A DNA stretch of 64,000 nt, taken from contig NZ_CP015750.1 of the NCBI RefSeq assembly GCF_001742185.1, positions 4,402,001 through 4,466,000 on the forward strand, given 5' to 3'. Of the stretch, positions 44,131-53,751 are shown piece after piece (the stretch's first letter is position 1; each line of letters begins with the position of its first letter). The translations under genes and the position numbers were made by a program. The stretch comes from Pectobacterium wasabiae CFBP 3304. GTDB lineage: Bacteria > Pseudomonadota > Gammaproteobacteria > Enterobacterales > Enterobacteriaceae. Under the pieces are notes generated by a model, which did not search any database, had not been told where the DNA came from, and saw nothing but the letters and a program-made list of their open reading frames with translations.

Positions 44131-45231
44131 ATGAAGTCTCATGCTGAGGTGGTCAAAACTCGCCATCATGAATACTCACTCATTTTTCCTGTTATTGCGC
44201 TGGCCGTGCTCTATATGTGGGGCAGTTCGCAAGATTTTGTCGCCATTCTCGGTATTAATGCCCTCGCGCTAGCCGGTATTCTTTTCAGTGCATTTAGTGT
44301 AGTACGTCATGCTGACGTGCTCGCACATCGCTTGGGTGAACCTTATGGCTCACTCATCCTCAGCCTGTCCGTCGTGATCCTTGAAGTCAGCCTGATTTCG
44401 GCGCTGATGGCCACCGGTGACGCAGGCCCGGACCTGATGCGTGACACGCTCTATTCCATCATTGTGATCGTCACCGGTGGTCTAGTGGGCTTTGCCCTCT
44501 TGCTCGGTGGCCGTAAGTTCGCTACGCAGTATGTTAACCTCAGCGGCATCAAGCAGTATCTGATGGCGATCTTCCCATTGGCCGTGATTGTGCTGGTTTT
44601 CCCCAGCGCCTTGCCTGACGGTAACTTCAGCGTAACGCAGTCGCTGATTATTGCTGCCATTTCTGCCGCGATGTACGGCGTGTTTCTGTTGATTCAGACG
44701 CGTACACACCAAAGCCTATTTGTCTATGAACATGAAGACGAAGGTGACGGCGACGATCCGCATCACGGTAAACCGTCCGCGCACAGTTCACTGTGGCACA
44801 CCGGTTGGCTTCTGGTGCATCTGATAGCCGTTATCGCCGTGACCAAAACGAATTCAATGCCGCTGGAAACGCTGCTGACCGAAATGAACGCCCCGACACA
44901 GTTCACCGGCTTCCTGGTCGCGCTGTTAATTCTATCGCCTGAAGGATTGGGAGCAATACGCGCCGTCCTGAAAAATCAGGTACAGCGCGCCATGAACCTG
45001 TTTTTCGGTTCCGTACTGGCGACGATTTCACTCACCGTCCCTACTGTCACAATCATCGCGATGATGACGGGCCGCACGCTGAACTTCGGTTTGGATATGC
45101 CGCATATCGTCGTGATGCTGTCCGTGCTGGTGCTGTGCCACATTACATTCTCCACAGGCAGAACCAATGTGTTGAGCGGCAGTGCGCATTTAGCGCTCTT
45201 TGCCGCCTATCTGATCACCATCACGCTATAA
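44131..45231 (+). CDS. chaA: Calcium/proton (sodium/proton) antiporter
   Basis: A 366-residue inner-membrane antiporter of the CaCA family with 11 membrane segments. Two family repeats are visible: GEPYGSLILSLSVVILEVSLISALM, with the conserved Glu, and SPEGLGAIRAVLKNQVQRAMNLFFGSVLATI, the second acidic repeat. A hydrophilic acidic/His loop (HEDEGDGDDPHHGK, about 205-218) lies between. Length equals that of E. coli ChaA (366). AAGGAGA precedes ATG 44131. A terminator stem follows. Confidence 0.95.
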   Translation: MKSHAEVVKTRHHEYSLIFPVIALAVLYMWGSSQDFVAILGINALALAGILFSAFSVVRHADVLAHRLGEPYGSLILSLSVVILEVSLISALMATGDAGPDLMRDTLYSIIVIVTGGLVGFALLLGGRKFATQYVNLSGIKQYLMAIFPLAVIVLVFPSALPDGNFSVTQSLIIAAISAAMYGVFLLIQTRTHQSLFVYEHEDEGDGDDPHHGKPSAHSSLWHTGWLLVHLIAVIAVTKTNSMPLETLLTEMNAPTQFTGFLVALLILSPEGLGAIRAVLKNQVQRAMNLFFGSVLATISLTVPTVTIIAMMTGRTLNFGLDMPHIVVMLSVLVLCHITFSTGRTNVLSGSAHLALFAAYLITITL

Positions 45232-45240
45232 CCTCCCCGT

Positions 45241-45262
45241 TGACGCGGTTTTTGCCGCGTCA
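45241..45262 (+). terminator. Terminator after chaA
   Basis: TGACGCGG / CCGCGTCA, a perfect 8-bp stem with a 6-base T-rich loop, 9 bases after the chaA stop. Confidence 0.6.
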
Positions 45263-45394
45263 GCCTCGCCAAACCGCACTTCTCTTGATGTATCTCTGGA
45301 TCTTCTGAGCGCCTCCGGCGTATCGTAAGGCTGTCGTCGACGGACCGGCAGGCCCGCCATGTTGATTTACTTCCTTACTTTGGTTTCTGCTTAG

Positions 45395-47098
45395 ATGAAA
45401 ACGCACGGAATTAACGGCATCAGGCCGTTCAGCGCGCTGATTGACGCGTGCTGGCGCGAAAAATATACGCTACAACGTTTTATCCACGACATTATCGCTG
45501 GCATTACCGTCGGCATCATTGCCATCCCGCTGGCGATGGCACTGGCGATTGCCAGCGGCGTCCCCCCACAGTACGGGCTATATACCTCGGCTATTGCCGG
45601 GATTGTCATTGCCGTCAGCGGCGGTTCACGCTACAGCGTCTCGGGTCCGACAGCGGCTTTCGTCGTCATTCTCTATCCCGTGTCGCAGCAGTTTGGGTTA
45701 TCCGGCCTGCTGGTCGCCACCTTGCTTTCCGGCGTATTTCTGCTGCTGATGGGGCTCTGCCGCTTCGGCCGTCTGATCGAATACATTCCACTTTCAGTGA
45801 CGCTAGGTTTTACCTCTGGGATCGCTATCACCATCGGTACGATGCAAATCAAGGATTTCTTCGGCTTGCAGATGGCCGTAGTGCCCGAGCATTACGTCGA
45901 AAAAGTGGCGGCACTGGCGCAATCGCTGCCTACCCTGCATCTTGCTGATACGTTAATTGGTGCAACGACGCTACTGGTTCTCATCGTTTGGCCCAGACTC
46001 GGCATCCGCCTACCCGGTCACTTGCCCGCGTTGCTGGCAGGGGTCGCGGTGATGGGGATCATGTCGCTGCTGGGCGAAAACGTGGCCACCATCGGTTCCC
46101 GCTTTAGCTATCTGCTCGCGGATGGTTCGCAAGGGCAAGGCATTCCCCCCATTCTGCCGCAGCTCATTCTGCCGTGGGACATTCCGTCGCCGGATGGGAA
46201 AACGATGACGCTGGATTGGCAAAGCATTTCCGCCCTGCTGCCTGCGGCATTTTCGATGGCGATGCTGGGGGCGATTGAGTCGCTGCTGTGCGCTGTCGTG
46301 TTAGATGGCATGACAGGCAAAAAACACAATTCTAATGCGGAACTGATGGGTCAGGGTTTCGGTAATATTATTGCCCCATTCTTTGGAGGAATTACCGCGA
46401 CCGCCGCGATTGCCCGTTCTGCTGCCAACGTGCGGGCGGGAGCAAACTCGCCGATTTCTGCCGTGATCCACGCGCTGCTGGTATTGTTGGCGCTTCTGAT
46501 ACTCGCACCGTGGCTATCTTATCTACCGCTGGCGGCGATGGCGTCACTGCTGCTGATTGTCGCCTGGAACATGAGCGAAGCACATAAGGTGGTGGATTTA
46601 CTGCGCCACGGGCCAAAAGACGACATTATCGTGATGCTACTCTGTATGTCGTTAACCGTATTATTCGATATGGTGATCGCGATTACCGTCGGCATTGTTC
46701 TGGCGTCCCTGCTCTTCATGCGTCGCATCGCGCAAATGACCCGTCTGAGCGAACTGCCGGACACTAAAATACCGGACCATCTGGTATTACGCGTTAACGG
46801 CCCGCTGTTTTTCGCCGCAGCAGAGCGCATCTTCAACGACCTGACGGTACGCAGCGAAGGCTACCAAAATATTATTTTACAGTGGGATGCCGTACCAGTA
46901 CTGGATGCGGGTGGACTTAATGCGTTCCTGCGCTTTAGCGAAACACTGCCCGAGGGTAAACAGCTCATCATTACGGACATTCCCTTCCAGCCGCTAAAAA
47001 CGCTGGCACGGGCGAAGGTTCACCCGATTGAAGGGCGACTGAGCTTCTACGGTTCATTGGCGCAGGCCATTGAGGCGACAACGGTACGTTCAGCGTAG
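45395..47098 (+). CDS. dauA: C4-dicarboxylic acid transporter (SulP family)
   Basis: A 567-residue SulP/SLC26 transporter: about 12-14 membrane segments ([25 protein letters not shown] and [11 protein letters not shown] are signatures) and a C-terminal cytoplasmic STAS domain (about 450-560, [21 protein letters not shown]). E. coli DauA (YchM, 559 residues) has the same layout and takes up succinate and other C4-dicarboxylates at acidic pH. No ribosome site of note precedes ATG 45395. A T-rich terminator follows. Confidence 0.9.
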   Translation: MKTHGINGIRPFSALIDACWREKYTLQRFIHDIIAGITVGIIAIPLAMALAIASGVPPQYGLYTSAIAGIVIAVSGGSRYSVSGPTAAFVVILYPVSQQFGLSGLLVATLLSGVFLLLMGLCRFGRLIEYIPLSVTLGFTSGIAITIGTMQIKDFFGLQMAVVPEHYVEKVAALAQSLPTLHLADTLIGATTLLVLIVWPRLGIRLPGHLPALLAGVAVMGIMSLLGENVATIGSRFSYLLADGSQGQGIPPILPQLILPWDIPSPDGKTMTLDWQSISALLPAAFSMAMLGAIESLLCAVVLDGMTGKKHNSNAELMGQGFGNIIAPFFGGITATAAIARSAANVRAGANSPISAVIHALLVLLALLILAPWLSYLPLAAMASLLLIVAWNMSEAHKVVDLLRHGPKDDIIVMLLCMSLTVLFDMVIAITVGIVLASLLFMRRIAQMTRLSELPDTKIPDHLVLRVNGPLFFAAAERIFNDLTVRSEGYQNIILQWDAVPVLDAGGLNAFLRFSETLPEGKQLIITDIPFQPLKTLARAKVHPIEGRLSFYGSLAQAIEATTVRSA

Positions 47099-47120
47099 TA
47101 GAAACCATTAGCGCTGTGGG

Positions 47121-47158
47121 TTAAGGGGGAGTTCCATCTTCCCCTTCTCCTTTTTTCG
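47121..47158 (+). terminator. Terminator after dauA
   Basis: A stem formed by AAGGGGGAG and CTTCCCCTT with a short loop, then CTCCTTTTTT, about 25 bases after the dauA stop. Confidence 0.65.
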
Positions 47159-47276
47159 CCAGTGATTTACTACACCAGCCCCTACAAGGGTAAAACCATA
47201 ACCTACATAGTCGTTAATTCAGGTATATTGTCACGGTTCGCTCCCCTTTTAACTAGCGTGTTGAGGAGACCTGATT

Positions 47277-47999
47277 GTGGCAATGTTTTCTTCTGCTCCC
47301 GTGTTAATTACCGGCGGCGCACGGCGTATCGGGCTGGCGCTAGCGCGTTCGTTTCTGGCGCAATCGATCCCGGTCATCATCAGCTATCGCACCCTTTATC
47401 CCGAACTTGAGGCGCTACGGCAAGACGGCGCGATTTGTCTGGCCGCTGATTTTTCCACTACGGAAAACATCTATATATTTGCAGAGCAAATTCAATTACT
47501 TACCCAGAAGTTGCGCGCCATTATTCACAACGCCAGCAATTGGACACCAGAAAAACCTGACACGCCATTAGAGCAGACGCTGAGCGATATGCTGCAAATT
47601 CATGTCTATGCCCCCTATTTACTCAACCAACTGCTGGAAGCTTGCCTGCGCGGGCAAGGCATTGCTGGCGCGGATATTATTCATCTGACAGATTACGTGG
47701 TAGAAAAAGGCAGCGAGAAACACATCGCCTATGCCGCCAGCAAAGCCGCGCTGGATAACATGACGCGGTCATTTGCCCGTAAGCTGGCACCGGAAGTGAA
47801 AGTAAACGCCATCGCCCCCAGTTTGATCTTGTTTCAGGAACAGGATGACGACGAATATCGCCAGCAGGCGCTGGAAAAATCGTTGATGAAAATCGCACCT
47901 GGGGAAGAAGAAATAGTCCAACTGGTGGACTATTTGTTCAAGAGCAGTTACGTCACCGGGAAGACGCTGGGTGTCGATGGCGGACGGGCGTTACGCTAG
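47277..47999 (+). CDS. folM: Dihydromonapterin reductase
   Basis: A 240-residue atypical short-chain reductase that reduces dihydromonapterin to tetrahydromonapterin (and dihydrofolate weakly). It has the cofactor loop ITGGARRIGLALA, NAS in IIHNASNW (the FolM form of the NAG motif) and the catalytic Tyr and Lys in IAYAASKAAL. Family-typical LTDYVVEKGSEKHIAY is present. GTG 47277 is preferred over ATG 47283 because GAGGAG lies 8 bases before it. In E. coli folM is near rstA; here a sigma/anti-sigma pair, a yceI-like gene and a broken gene lie between. Confidence 0.9.
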   Translation: MAMFSSAPVLITGGARRIGLALARSFLAQSIPVIISYRTLYPELEALRQDGAICLAADFSTTENIYIFAEQIQLLTQKLRAIIHNASNWTPEKPDTPLEQTLSDMLQIHVYAPYLLNQLLEACLRGQGIAGADIIHLTDYVVEKGSEKHIAYAASKAALDNMTRSFARKLAPEVKVNAIAPSLILFQEQDDDEYRQQALEKSLMKIAPGEEEIVQLVDYLFKSSYVTGKTLGVDGGRALR

Positions 48000-48029
48000 A
48001 ACGTTGAGTAGTAACGTGAGGATAAAAAA

Positions 48030-48545
48030 ATCACTAACAGTGAAGTTCGCCAGCAGCTTACTGCTCACCTAAAACGCATGTGGCGCTATGGGCTGGTACT
48101 GTCACGCAGCCACGAAGTTGCCGAAGAATTAGTCCAGTCTACCTGCGTTCGTGCACTCGAAAAAAGTACACAATTTACCCCAGGTACCCGTATCGACAGA
48201 TGGCTGTTCTCCATTCTCTACTCAATATGGATTTCTGAACTGCGCGCCCGCCGTGTACGCCAGGGGCAAGGGTTTATCGAAAGCGAAGAATTGCTTGCTC
48301 CAGATACCCATGAGCGGAATAACGATCGTCTGCACTACCAGAAAATAATGCAGCGCGTCAGCGCACTGCCAGAAGCACAGCGCAACACCGTATTTTTAGT
48401 TTATGTCGAAGGGTTTACCTATCAGGAGGCGGCGGACACGCTGTCAGTACCGATCGGCACCATAATGAGCCGACTGGCCGCCGCGCGGGGGACGCTGGCT
48501 AAACCAGTTGATACCCCGCCCTCTGCAAAGGAGAAACAGTCTTGA
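48030..48545 (+). CDS. ECF-type RNA polymerase sigma factor, apparent AUC start
   Basis: Region 2 (LTAHLKRMWRYGLVLSRSHEVAEELVQSTCVRALEKSTQF, then RWLFSILYSIWISELR) and region 4 (RVSALPEAQRNTVFLVYVEGFTYQEAADTLSVPIGTIMSRLAAARG) are both complete. The first in-frame ATG, 48078, would cut off half of helix 2.1. The frame upstream back to a stop contains no ATG, GTG, TTG or CTG. GAGG at 48018-48021 is exactly 8 bases before ATC 48030, and reading from there gives (M)TNSEVRQQLTAHLKRMW. So translation may begin at ATC, or an original ATG was mutated. Its stop overlaps the next gene. Confidence 0.75.
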   Translation: MTNSEVRQQLTAHLKRMWRYGLVLSRSHEVAEELVQSTCVRALEKSTQFTPGTRIDRWLFSILYSIWISELRARRVRQGQGFIESEELLAPDTHERNNDRLHYQKIMQRVSALPEAQRNTVFLVYVEGFTYQEAADTLSVPIGTIMSRLAAARGTLAKPVDTPPSAKEKQS

Positions 48546-49345
48546 AACCCATGAGTTTTACTCCTCCTTATAGCGACGAAGCTATTGTTGCCTGGTTAGA
48601 TGGCGAGATGAATGAGGCTGATGCGCAAAGATTCAAGGCATTACTTGAGGGGGACGAACAGCTTGCTGAGCGCACCGCCGAACTGATGAAAAGCCGGCTT
48701 GATTTTGAAGAAGCCTTCGCCCCGTTACTCGACAAAGCACCTGAGGCGGAGATGCAGGCCAGACTTGAGGCATTAGTAACGACAGCACCAATCCTTGGTA
48801 AACCCTCATCTCATGCAGGAATCAGCCGCCGCTCGCTGATAGCCGCTTCTCTCAGTTTTCTGGTGATTGGCTCAGGGTTAGGCTACTTCGCACGTTATCC
48901 CCAGACCGCTCTCAGCGACAGCGAGAAAATTCGCGATCTTGAAGCCCAGTACATGTCTCTGTACAGCGCTAAAACCCTACTCGATGCGGACAGCTCCGCA
49001 CAGACCTTGCAGCGTGGGCTGTCTCGTACGGCTCAGGACATCGGATTGTCTCTCAATGAACAACAGCTGACGATTCACGATGCAGCGTTGAAAATGGTAC
49101 GCCTGTTGAGCTATGACAATACGTCGATTGCGCAGATTACCTGGATGCATACCACATATGGGCCGATGGCACTGTGTATTTCCCCCGATCGCCAGGCAAC
49201 TGCCACTGCGCTTCACAATGAGCAACGCCATGATATGCAGGTTGTCTGGTGGCGCGATCGCGGCTATCAGTTTGTATTAATTGGCCGTAGCCCTGTTACG
49301 CCGCTGACAGAAAGTGCGCTCAGATTACAAGCGTCGCTGGCATAG
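48542..49345 (+). CDS. Membrane anti-sigma factor
   Basis: A 267-residue protein with a cytoplasmic anti-sigma domain (SDEAIVAWLDGEMNEADAQRFKALLEGDEQLAER), one membrane segment (about 99-117, SLIAASLSFLVIGSGLGYFA) and a periplasmic C-terminal domain. This is the usual partner of an ECF sigma factor. TTG 48542 is preferred because AGGAG lies 8 bases before it; it overlaps the sigma stop by 4 bases, so the two are coupled. The signal sensed is unknown. A terminator hairpin follows. Confidence 0.85.
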   Translation: MKPMSFTPPYSDEAIVAWLDGEMNEADAQRFKALLEGDEQLAERTAELMKSRLDFEEAFAPLLDKAPEAEMQARLEALVTTAPILGKPSSHAGISRRSLIAASLSFLVIGSGLGYFARYPQTALSDSEKIRDLEAQYMSLYSAKTLLDADSSAQTLQRGLSRTAQDIGLSLNEQQLTIHDAALKMVRLLSYDNTSIAQITWMHTTYGPMALCISPDRQATATALHNEQRHDMQVVWWRDRGYQFVLIGRSPVTPLTESALRLQASLA

Positions 49346-49356
49346 ACAGTGAACGG

Positions 49357-49394
49357 CCCTCCACGCACGGACAACTCCGTCTGTGTATGGAGGG
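49357..49394. terminator. Terminator between the anti-sigma and yceI-like genes
   Basis: CCCTCCA...TGGAGGG with an inner GAC/GTC pairing, between convergent genes. It is AT-rich afterwards. Confidence 0.6.
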
Positions 49395-49401
49395 TAAATA
49401 C

Positions 49402-49977
49402 TTATACGATGTGTCCGACTTTCGCCTGAATTTCAATATTAATCGCTACACGATCGTCCACTACTCCGGTAAACCGATCCATATTAAAAGATGAGCGCGA
49501 AATAGTGGTGGTGGCATGAAGAAATAGCGAACCATCATGGGATGAGGTTCCCCCATGTTCTTCAAGCGTGGCATCCAGAATGACCGGGCGTTGAACGTTT
49601 TTTACCGACAGTGAACCAAAAACCCGAAAGTGACCATGACCCAGCGCCACAACCCTGCTACTGGCGAAAGTAATCGCTGGATAGTGTTCAGCATCAAAAA
49701 ACAGGCCGCTTTTTAACTGATAGGTCAACAGGCTGTTGGAAGCCTGTAGCGTCGTGATTGGAATTTTCACATCAATACGGTCATTTATTTCCTTTTCAGC
49801 ATCCAGGGTAATGTTGCCCGTCACGCCATCGAGAGAGGCTTGTGACTGGTGTCCAAATGCTTGCCATGAAAGCCCAATAACGGTGTTATCAGTAGCAACG
49901 GTGTAGTTAAGCGGCATAGCGTGCAACAGTGGGCTGATGAGCAGCCCGAAGGCCAGTACAGGAACGATGCGAGTCAT
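49402..49977 (-). CDS. YceI-family periplasmic protein
   Basis: A 191-residue exported protein of the YceI lipocalin-like beta-barrel family (signal peptide MTRIVPVLAFGLLISPLLHA, cleavage before MPLNYTV). Family features: NTVIGLSWQAFGHQSQASL, FFDAEHYPAITFAS, VFGSLSVKNVQRPVILDATL, and SRSSFNMDRFTGVVDDRVAINIEIQA. Members bind isoprenoid-type lipids. GAGGAG precedes ATG 49977. Possibly controlled by the neighbouring sigma factor (inference from position). Confidence 0.88.
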   Translation of the reverse strand: MTRIVPVLAFGLLISPLLHAMPLNYTVATDNTVIGLSWQAFGHQSQASLDGVTGNITLDAEKEINDRIDVKIPITTLQASNSLLTYQLKSGLFFDAEHYPAITFASSRVVALGHGHFRVFGSLSVKNVQRPVILDATLEEHGGTSSHDGSLFLHATTTISRSSFNMDRFTGVVDDRVAINIEIQAKVGHIV

Positions 49978-50122
49978 AACAGGATTCTCCTCAGAATAGA
50001 CAACGCGTAAACGCTCCAGAGCACGACTTTATTCGGACACGTTTCACTATTTCTGTTCATTCTGAGGAAAAAGCCTAGCGAGCACTGCATTAGCACCCCG
50101 CTCAACGAGGTTGCTGATGCGA

Positions 50123-51317
50123 TTACGAATCTTTTTTCTTCCCACGTACCTTGCGCTGATACGCTTTATGCTCGGCCACATACCTCAGGTAAGCCGCACG
50201 CGTCATCCCGCTGGTACGTTGGGCAAAGGCATCGTAGGTCGTATCGGGCGGAAAACCAAACTCGGCCAATACCTGCTCCCACACTTCGCGGTGTTCCGGG
50301 TTGCCCAGCGTTTTATCCCAATCAGGGAACCCGCTATCGGCAAAACAGTCGGCAGATACACTGCTATAGGCACCATTATTCATATAGCGACGTTGGATCT
50401 TAAAAACCGTATCTTGAGCGGCTTTACTTATCGAACTAGGTCCCCACGACAGACGATAGTCGCTTTTCTGTGTGGTAATTCTTGGGCCATAACCAACAGG
50501 AAACAGAATGTCCTCTTCCGCCAGCATTTTCGATCCCACAAACTCATAGTTACCGCGCAAAAAAGCGTTATCCATAACAATCCAGCATTTTTCGGACAAA
50601 GGAGAGGCCACAATCTCCGACAGCGATGGATTACGCTCGGTCGTGCGGAAAAGATAAGGCCGAACAAACAGCGGCATCGTCATCATGCCAGATGCTGTGT
50701 TCAGCAAACAATTCGTCCTTTTGCATCTGGCGCAGGTTGCCAATAACCAGAACATAGCCATCGGTATGTAAATCTATTTCGACCCGAAAAATATCGCCCG
50801 GAATGGTTTTATGCTGCTGGTTTTTCATATGCATCAGCCGTTCCAGCTTATGCGCATAATCAGCAGGTAAGCGCTCAGGATAAGCGCGCAGCCGGTCGAC
50901 GATCTCTTCTTTGCTGACCAAATCCCGACATTCTGGCAACGGGAGTCGGATAGAGTTTCGGTAATTGCTGGCGGTAATATAGCCGCAGCTTCCCGAGTTC
51001 AGCGTTCTGATGCCCGCTGAAAATACAATACCGTCCGCCATTACACTGGAAACGCTGGTGTAAGTGAGCTTTTTTTCTTTCCCGCGTGAGGTTCTCGGCA
51101 GAATAACCTCACGTCCACGGGTGTGAATAATGACGTCTTCTTCCTGATAATTTAACTCAGTGGCGGTAATACGCTTGCGGATCGTATCGCCATCGAAACA
51201 GATAAAATAGCCATCTCGGATGGTTAAAATATCCCATTCAGCCGATAACGACTCCAGACCGAAATAAGGGCGTAAGGCTTCCAGCATCCAACTATTTATC
51301 TGATCAATCGGTTTCAT
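50123..51317 (-). pseudogene. Unknown gene with a frameshift, possibly immunity-like
   Basis: Two overlapping frames on the same strand look like one interrupted protein of about 390 residues. Frame one (from 51317) reads PGDIFRVEIDLHTDGYVLVIGNLRQMQKDELFAEHSIWHD and then degenerates. Frame two continues sensibly from MTMPLFVRPYLFRTTERN, TTQKSDYRLSW, EILFPVGYG-like region to KKKDS. The switch falls near 50685. GDIFRVEI and LFPVGYG recall immunity-type proteins of contact-dependent systems, but I cannot assign it. Either a pseudogene, two overlapping genes or an assembly error. Confidence 0.55.
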
Positions 51318-51525
51318 CTTTAACGCGGTTCCCAGTGGAATAATCAGTCATTATGGCGTGGCCGTTCTCGATAAATAACGAGAATCGCCTAAAAAAACAC
51401 GCACCGCAGCTTATCTAATTTAGACAAATAAACAAACACTTAACACCCATTTACGCTTCACGTCTCGTTTATCCTCTATCATCAGGCTATGCTATCAGCA
51501 ATGAGATGGGGATAACGTAGATACC

Positions 51526-52263
51526 ATGCATAAGATTGTTTTTATAGAAGATGATACCGAGGTTGGAAAATTGATCGCTGCCTACCTCGGCAAGCATGAC
51601 ATTGATGTTCAGGTTGAAGCGCGAGGCGATCAGGCACAGGCTTTCATTGAGCAACAGCAGCCCGACCTTGTGCTGCTGGACATTATGCTACCCGGCAAAG
51701 ACGGGATGACCATCTGCCGGGAGTTGCGGCCACAGTACAGCGGCCCAATTGTGCTACTGACATCGCTGGACAGCGATATGAATCATATTCTGGCACTGGA
51801 AATGGGTGCCGATGATTACATACTGAAAACCACGCCACCCGCAGTCTTGCTCGCCCGCCTACGCCTGCATTTGCGGCAATACGCCACCGCGCCACAAACG
51901 GTGGCAGAAAGTACCGCGCCCGCTGCGTTACAGGTACATAAATCCCTGCACTTCGGCCTGCTCTGTATCGACCCGGTCAACCGAGAAGTCACATTAGGGC
52001 AAGAGCACATCGTGTTATCCACCGCGGATTTCGATCTACTTTGGCAATTAGCGACCCATGCCGGCCACATCATGGACAGGGATGCGCTGCTGAAAAACCT
52101 GCGCGGCGTGACCTACGACGGTATGGATCGCAGTATTGATGTGGCGATTTCCCGCCTGCGTAAAAAACTGTACGATAACCCGCTGGAGCCGTTCCGTATC
52201 AAAACCGTGCGCAATAAAGGTTATCTGTTCGCCCCTAATACCTGGGAGAGCGTGACGCTATGA
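51526..52263 (+). CDS. rstA: Response regulator RstA
   Basis: A 245-residue OmpR-type regulator. Receiver with Glu-Asp-Asp near the start, phospho-acceptor Asp 52 (LVLLDIMLPGKDG) and LLTSLD; then a winged-helix DNA-binding domain (LSTADFDLLWQLATHAGHIMDRDALLKNLRGVTYDGMDRSIDVAISRLRKKL). RstA binds TACAT-N-T-N-GTTACA sites such as that of asr. The stop overlaps rstB by 4 bases. The 208-base upstream gap has AT-rich sequence without a convincing PhoP box. Confidence 0.93.
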   Translation: MHKIVFIEDDTEVGKLIAAYLGKHDIDVQVEARGDQAQAFIEQQQPDLVLLDIMLPGKDGMTICRELRPQYSGPIVLLTSLDSDMNHILALEMGADDYILKTTPPAVLLARLRLHLRQYATAPQTVAESTAPAALQVHKSLHFGLLCIDPVNREVTLGQEHIVLSTADFDLLWQLATHAGHIMDRDALLKNLRGVTYDGMDRSIDVAISRLRKKLYDNPLEPFRIKTVRNKGYLFAPNTWESVTL

Positions 52264-53573
52264 GAAAGCTGTTCGTTCAGTTTTTTCTACTGCTGTTCGC
52301 CTGCTTTGTCGTCATGACACTACTGGTCGGGCTGGTCTATAAAGTCACCGCCGAACGCGCCGGACGCCAGTCCATGGATGACCTGATGAAAAGCTCGCTG
52401 TATCTCATTCGTAATGAGTTGCGTGCAATCCCTCCCCGCGAGTGGCATAAGACCATCAGCGAGCTCGATTTAAACCTGTCGTTCAAATTGCACATCGAGC
52501 CCGTGAGTAAATATACGCTCAGTGCCAAGAATCGGCAGCGTCTGAATCAGGGAGAAATTATCGCGCTGGATGATGAATACACGTTTATCCAACGCATCCC
52601 CCGCAGCCACTATGTTCTCGCCGTCGGCCCTATTCCTTATTTGTTCTTCCTGCACGAAATGCGGCTACTGGATTTACTGCTGGTGATGCTCATTGGACTG
52701 TCGCTAGCGCTACCGGTTTTCTTGTGGATGCGACCGCATTGGCAAGCCATGCTAAAACTGGAAAATGCCGCACAGCGTCTGGGAGATGGCCATCTGGAAG
52801 AGCGCATTCACTTTGATAGCACCTCAAGCCTGTTTCGGCTAGGCGTCGCCTTCAACCGGATGGCGGATAACCTAAACCAACTCATCAACAGTAAAAAGCA
52901 GCTTATTGACAATATCGCACATGAACTGCGTACACCGTTGGTCAGGCTGCGCTATCGGCTGGCCATGAGTGACAACCTGACAGAAGACGAGCAGCAGGCA
53001 TTAAATCGAGATATTGGTCAACTTGAAGCGCTGATTGACGAACTGCTGACGTATGCCAGGCTCGATCGCCCACAGGTGACGCTGCACCTTGCCGATATTG
53101 ATATTCCTTCGTGGCTACAGGCAAAAGTTGACGATTTTCGTCTTATCCATCCTGAAAAGCGCATTTCGCTGGAAATGCCGCATTCAGCGCACATTGGTGC
53201 GCTCGATTTGCGCCTGATGGAGCGTGTCCTGAACAACCTGATCGGCAACGGGGTGCGCTTCTGCCATAGCCAATTGCGTATCAGCCTGACATCCGACGCC
53301 GAGCATATCGCCTGTCTGCAAGTCGAGGATGATGGCCCCGGCATTGCGCCCGAAAGCCGGGAAAGCGTTTTTGAACCGTTTATCCGTCTGGAAGCGGGTA
53401 TCGAAAACAGCAGCGGTGGATGTGGGCTGGGGCTGGCGATTGTTCATGCTATCGCACGCGCTTACGAAGGCAGTATTACCGTGGATGAAAGCCCGCTCGG
53501 CGGAGCCCGTTTTCGTTTCTGTTGGCCAGTGAAAACCGTGGCAGAACCGGCCACCATCGCCATTCAGCATTAA
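52260..53573 (+). CDS. rstB: Sensor kinase RstB
   Basis: A 437-residue inner-membrane histidine kinase with two membrane segments (about 4-25 and 135-156), a short periplasmic loop, HAMP, HisKA (DNIAHELRTPLVRLRYRL, phospho-His about 223) and HATPase (NNLIGNGVRFCHSQ, DDGPGIAPESRE, GGCGLGLAIVH). It phosphorylates RstA. It is coupled to rstA by an overlap and is followed by asr, an RstA-regulated gene. Confidence 0.93.
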   Translation: MRKLFVQFFLLLFACFVVMTLLVGLVYKVTAERAGRQSMDDLMKSSLYLIRNELRAIPPREWHKTISELDLNLSFKLHIEPVSKYTLSAKNRQRLNQGEIIALDDEYTFIQRIPRSHYVLAVGPIPYLFFLHEMRLLDLLLVMLIGLSLALPVFLWMRPHWQAMLKLENAAQRLGDGHLEERIHFDSTSSLFRLGVAFNRMADNLNQLINSKKQLIDNIAHELRTPLVRLRYRLAMSDNLTEDEQQALNRDIGQLEALIDELLTYARLDRPQVTLHLADIDIPSWLQAKVDDFRLIHPEKRISLEMPHSAHIGALDLRLMERVLNNLIGNGVRFCHSQLRISLTSDAEHIACLQVEDDGPGIAPESRESVFEPFIRLEAGIENSSGGCGLGLAIVHAIARAYEGSITVDESPLGGARFRFCWPVKTVAEPATIAIQH

Positions 53574-53631
53574 CACCGAGACAGCGGCAATCCCGCTGTC
53601 TTTCAATATTTCCCTCGCTTTCCTCGGCTTG

Positions 53632-53645
53632 TACATTAGGTTACA
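53632..53645 (+). promoter_or_regulatory. RstA box upstream of asr
   Basis: TACATTAGGTTACA matches the RstA consensus TACAT-N-T-N-GTTACA at 11 of its 12 fixed positions. It lies about 105 bases upstream of the asr start, directly after rstB. Confidence 0.75.
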
Positions 53646-53751
53646 CGCCGAAACCAATCACTCACTGAAGCCACCCTCTGTTTCTCCTATTCTCTCTTCA
53701 ACGGCCCACCTGAGGGTCACGAAACGTGAATGAGATAACGAGGAAATGATG

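Noticed and set aside
51360..51525. PhoP box upstream of rstA
   Set aside because: GTTTA-like pieces are present but no proper direct repeat with 5-base spacing was found.
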